Source: JAKFXL01 sp947085765 (GTDB taxonomy: Bacteria; Pseudomonadota; Gammaproteobacteria; Tenderiales; Tenderiaceae). Taken from it: DNA of 8,073 nucleotides. Within the stretch, counting starts at the first letter, position 1, and each line of letters begins with the position of its first letter. Positions 6,238 to 8,073 of the stretch are shown here, one piece after another. A program made the position numbers and the translations under genes. Under the pieces are notes generated by a model that made no database searches, was not told the DNA's origin, and saw nothing but the letters and a program-made list of their open reading frames with translations. The stretch is taken from assembly GCA_947085765.1 (NCBI GenBank), contig CAMTXZ010000195.1, forward strand, positions 1 through 8,073, read 5' to 3'.

Positions 6238-7860
6238 TCACGTTACCGTTTGGTGTGGTCTACCTTGGTCTTCCAGCGCCAGTCTCATGAAGTCGCTGCC
6301 CGTGACGGCCTTACTGTAGAGAAACCCCTGGCCTTCGGTGCAGCCTTGTTTGAGCAGGAAATTGCGCTGTTCAGTGGTCTCTATCCCCTCGGCGTTGACG
6401 CGCATCTTCAGGCTCTGCCCCAGGGCGATGACGGCACAGGCGATCGCCTCGTCGTTTTTGTCGAAGGGGATGTCGCGGACAAAGGATTGGTCGATTTTGA
6501 GTTTATCCAGCGGCAGATGTTTTAGCTGGCTAAGGGATGAGTAGCCGGTACCAAAATCGTCGATTGAGATCATGACGCCGAGCGCCTTGAGTTGATGCAG
6601 CACGGCAATGGCGGCGGCCGGTTTGGTCATGATAATGGTCTCGGTGATCTCCAGTTCGAGGTGATGGGCGCTGAGGCCGCTCTGTTGCAGCGCCCGCTCG
6701 ACGACATCGATCAGATTGCCGCGCTGGAATTGCAGTCCGGAGATGTTGACGGAGATGGTTTCGATATTAATGTCGGCCGCCAGCCAGTCGGACATCTGGG
6801 CGCAGGCGGTGGTGATAACCCACTCGCCGATCGGGATGATCAGGCCAGACTCTTCTGCCAGGCCGATAAAACTATCTGGCTGGAGCAGGCCCATCTCTGG
6901 ATGCTGCCAGCGAATGAGTGCCTCGGCCCCCAACAATCGTCCACTCTCCAGCTCATATTGGGGCTGGTAGTGCAGCAGCAGTTCGTGGTTGTCGAGGGCG
7001 TGGCGCAAGGCGTTTTCGAGGCTGAGTTTTTCGCTGATGGTTGTGGTCAGTTCGGCGGTGTAGAGGTGGCAGGCATTTCTGCCGATCTCTTTGGCGTGGT
7101 ACATGGCGGCATCGGCATTTTTGATCAGCGTCTCGCCATTATTTCCGTCTTGCGGGTAGAGGCTGACACCAATGCTCAGGGTGAGATAGAGGGTGTGGCC
7201 GTCGATGGTTAATGGGGCCTCAAACGCCGACATCATCTTGTCGGCAATGACGATGGCGTCACTGTTGTCGCGAATCTTTTCAAGCAGGATCACAAACTCA
7301 TCGCCACCCACTCTGGCGAGGGTGTCCTGCTCCCTGATCAAGAGCTTGAGACGGCAGGCGACATGCTGGAGCAGCTTGTCACCGATGGCATGCCCCAGGC
7401 TGTCGTTGATGTTTTTGAAGCGGTCCAGGTCGATAAACATGACGGCCAGCTTCTCGCCGGAACGGCTTGCCACATGCAGTGCATGTTCAAGACGGTCGTT
7501 GAGCAGCAAGCGGTTGGGTGTGCCGGTCAGTGGGTCGTGGTAGGCAAGAAAATCGAGTCGTTCCTGAGACGCTCGCTGTTGCGCAATATCCTCCACGCTG
7601 GACCAGATGAAGGTCTCGCCCTCTCTTTCTAGCAACCTGCCGTTGAGGCGTACCGGGATGAGATGGCCGTCATTGTGTATGTACTCCTTTTCGTAGGGGC
7701 CGTAGCTGCCGTTTTGCTTCAGCAGCTGCAACTGCTCCTGCTCCTTGGCGCTATAGCTCTCGGGGGTGATGTCCCAGTAGCTACATAGCAGGGTTTCGGC
7801 AATAGTGCGGCCGATGATGTTGGCATAGGCGGGGTTGATGTCGACCAGTTCGCCGTTCAT
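6238..7860 (-). CDS. PAS-GGDEF-EAL cyclic-di-GMP turnover protein, 5' end missing
   Basis: The 540 residues from the first ATG hold the rest of a PAS domain (about 1-95), a GGDEF diguanylate cyclase domain (about 100-267) and an EAL phosphodiesterase domain (about 280-530). The GGDEF signature is intact (185-189), with FIDLDRFKNIND before it and an RxxD inhibitory site (R176, D179) exactly five residues upstream. EAL catalytic landmarks are all present: EAL (313-315), ELEITE (402-407), IDDFGTGYSSL (433-443), LKID (454-457) and AEGIET (490-495). It could therefore make and degrade cyclic-di-GMP, with phosphodiesterase activity likely. The ATG at 7860 is doubtful: it has no Shine-Dalgarno and cuts the PAS domain, whose coding continues upstream to 7968 without any ATG, GTG or TTG. 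The real N-terminus, perhaps with a sensor or membrane region, appears lost, probably through the insertion near 7941. The product may be untranslated or a truncated soluble enzyme. Confidence 0.88.
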   Translation of the reverse strand: MNGELVDINPAYANIIGRTIAETLLCSYWDITPESYSAKEQEQLQLLKQNGSYGPYEKEYIHNDGHLIPVRLNGRLLEREGETFIWSSVEDIAQQRASQERLDFLAYHDPLTGTPNRLLLNDRLEHALHVASRSGEKLAVMFIDLDRFKNINDSLGHAIGDKLLQHVACRLKLLIREQDTLARVGGDEFVILLEKIRDNSDAIVIADKMMSAFEAPLTIDGHTLYLTLSIGVSLYPQDGNNGETLIKNADAAMYHAKEIGRNACHLYTAELTTTISEKLSLENALRHALDNHELLLHYQPQYELESGRLLGAEALIRWQHPEMGLLQPDSFIGLAEESGLIIPIGEWVITTACAQMSDWLAADINIETISVNISGLQFQRGNLIDVVERALQQSGLSAHHLELEITETIIMTKPAAAIAVLHQLKALGVMISIDDFGTGYSSLSQLKHLPLDKLKIDQSFVRDIPFDKNDEAIACAVIALGQSLKMRVNAEGIETTEQRNFLLKQGCTEGQGFLYSKAVTGSDFMRLALEDQGRPHQTVT

Positions 7861-7968
7861 TCGGCACAGCGCCAGGCCGATCGGGCTGCTCTCAAACAGC
7901 AGGCGGTTGTACCGTTCGCTCTCTTTTAATAAGGCTATGTCACTGTTAAGTAGTGGTCTATGCTGTTG
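7861..7968 (-). pseudogene. Upstream remnant of the PAS domain, in frame but without a start
   Basis: In the frame of the cyclic-di-GMP gene the minus strand reads on as DIALLKESERYNRLLFESS then PIGLALCR, directly joining the MNGELVDINPAYA of the annotated part. This is a textbook PAS N-terminal helix and first strand. The residues before it (QQHRPLLNS) do not look like a PAS linker and are preceded by TGA at 7969-7971. The break between native gene and foreign sequence is therefore near 7935-7950. Confidence 0.7.
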
Positions 7969-8073
7969 TCATACCAATCAATAAGATAGGTGCTGCGATG
8001 AAAACCGAAGAATTTCATGTTTTGACGGCAGAGCTTGAGAAATTGACGCCGCATCAAAGGAGTATTTTGGTAG
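7941..8073 (+). mobile_element. Probable left end of an IS1595-type insertion sequence (partial)
   Basis: Sequence from about 7941 (CACTGTTAAGTAGTGG) no longer fits the interrupted cyclic-di-GMP gene and leads, after about 57 nt, into a plus-strand ORF resembling an IS1595-group transposase N-terminus. The boundary is inferred from where the PAS reading frame stops making sense. The inverted-repeat partner and target duplication lie outside the window, so neither family nor edge can be confirmed here. Confidence 0.4.
7998..8073 (+). CDS. Transposase N-terminus, IS1595-like (3' partial)
   Basis: Only 25 codons are present before the window ends. The start MKTEEFHVLTAELEKL followed by LTPHQRSILV resembles the N-terminal helix of IS1595/ISSod11-type transposases, in which a charged amphipathic stretch with an LTxxQR motif precedes a zinc ribbon and the DDE-like catalytic domain. 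An AGG-containing GATAGG (7985-7990) lies 7 nt upstream of the ATG. The zinc ribbon and catalytic residues would lie beyond the window and cannot be seen. The call rests on a short motif plus the context of an interrupted neighbour gene. Confidence 0.45.
   Translation, partial: MKTEEFHVLTAELEKLTPHQRSILV

Noticed and set aside
6592..7212. Plus-strand 206-residue open frame opposite the GGDEF-EAL gene
   Set aside because: It is the complement of conserved EAL and GGDEF coding sequence, with no independent evidence of coding.
1..8073. CRISPR array, tRNA or rRNA genes, toxin-antitoxin or defence system
   Set aside because: No regularly spaced repeats, cloverleaf sequence, rRNA-like stretch or recognisable defence domain was seen on either strand.

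Overview
The window looks like chromosomal DNA from a gammaproteobacterium. The clues are the sequence character of SerB, the AsmA-family protein, the host-attachment-family protein and the GGDEF-EAL protein, plus the mixed GC content. I cannot name the genus from sequence alone. Most of the window is ordinary housekeeping and envelope genes. It starts inside one gene and ends inside another, so both edge genes are incomplete.

Layout. (1) 1-1491, plus strand: the 3' part of a large gene whose encoded protein appears to be built from Ig-like beta-sandwich repeats preceded by a cysteine cluster. A strong intrinsic terminator (1511-1544) follows it. (2) 1550-2392, minus strand: serB, phosphoserine phosphatase, the last step of serine synthesis. 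(3) 2568-4934, minus strand: an AsmA-family inner-membrane-anchored protein ending in an unusual 11-residue-repeat coiled coil. A long stem-loop lies between asmA and serB. (4) 5076-5588, plus strand, divergent from asmA: a small two-helix membrane protein with a cytoplasmic four-cysteine zinc ribbon, followed after 3 nt by a 33-residue single-helix membrane peptide. (5) 5692-6168, plus strand: a host-attachment-family protein with a near-perfect Shine-Dalgarno and its own terminator. (6) 6238-7860, minus strand: a PAS-GGDEF-EAL cyclic-di-GMP protein with intact motifs but no credible start. Its PAS frame runs on to 7968 and then stops. (7) 7998-8073, plus strand: the first 25 codons of what resembles an IS1595-type transposase, which suggests an insertion sequence has cut the cyclic-di-GMP gene.

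How they fit together. No single pathway links the genes. Envelope or surface themes recur: the AsmA protein, the two small membrane proteins, the Ig-like protein and cyclic-di-GMP signalling. I saw no CRISPR array, tRNA, rRNA or obvious defence system. The observations most worth a second look are the probable IS disruption of the cyclic-di-GMP gene, the small membrane-peptide/zinc-ribbon pair with a near-palindrome in its leader, the hendecad tail of the AsmA protein, and the Ig-like repeat protein whose N-terminus lies outside the window.
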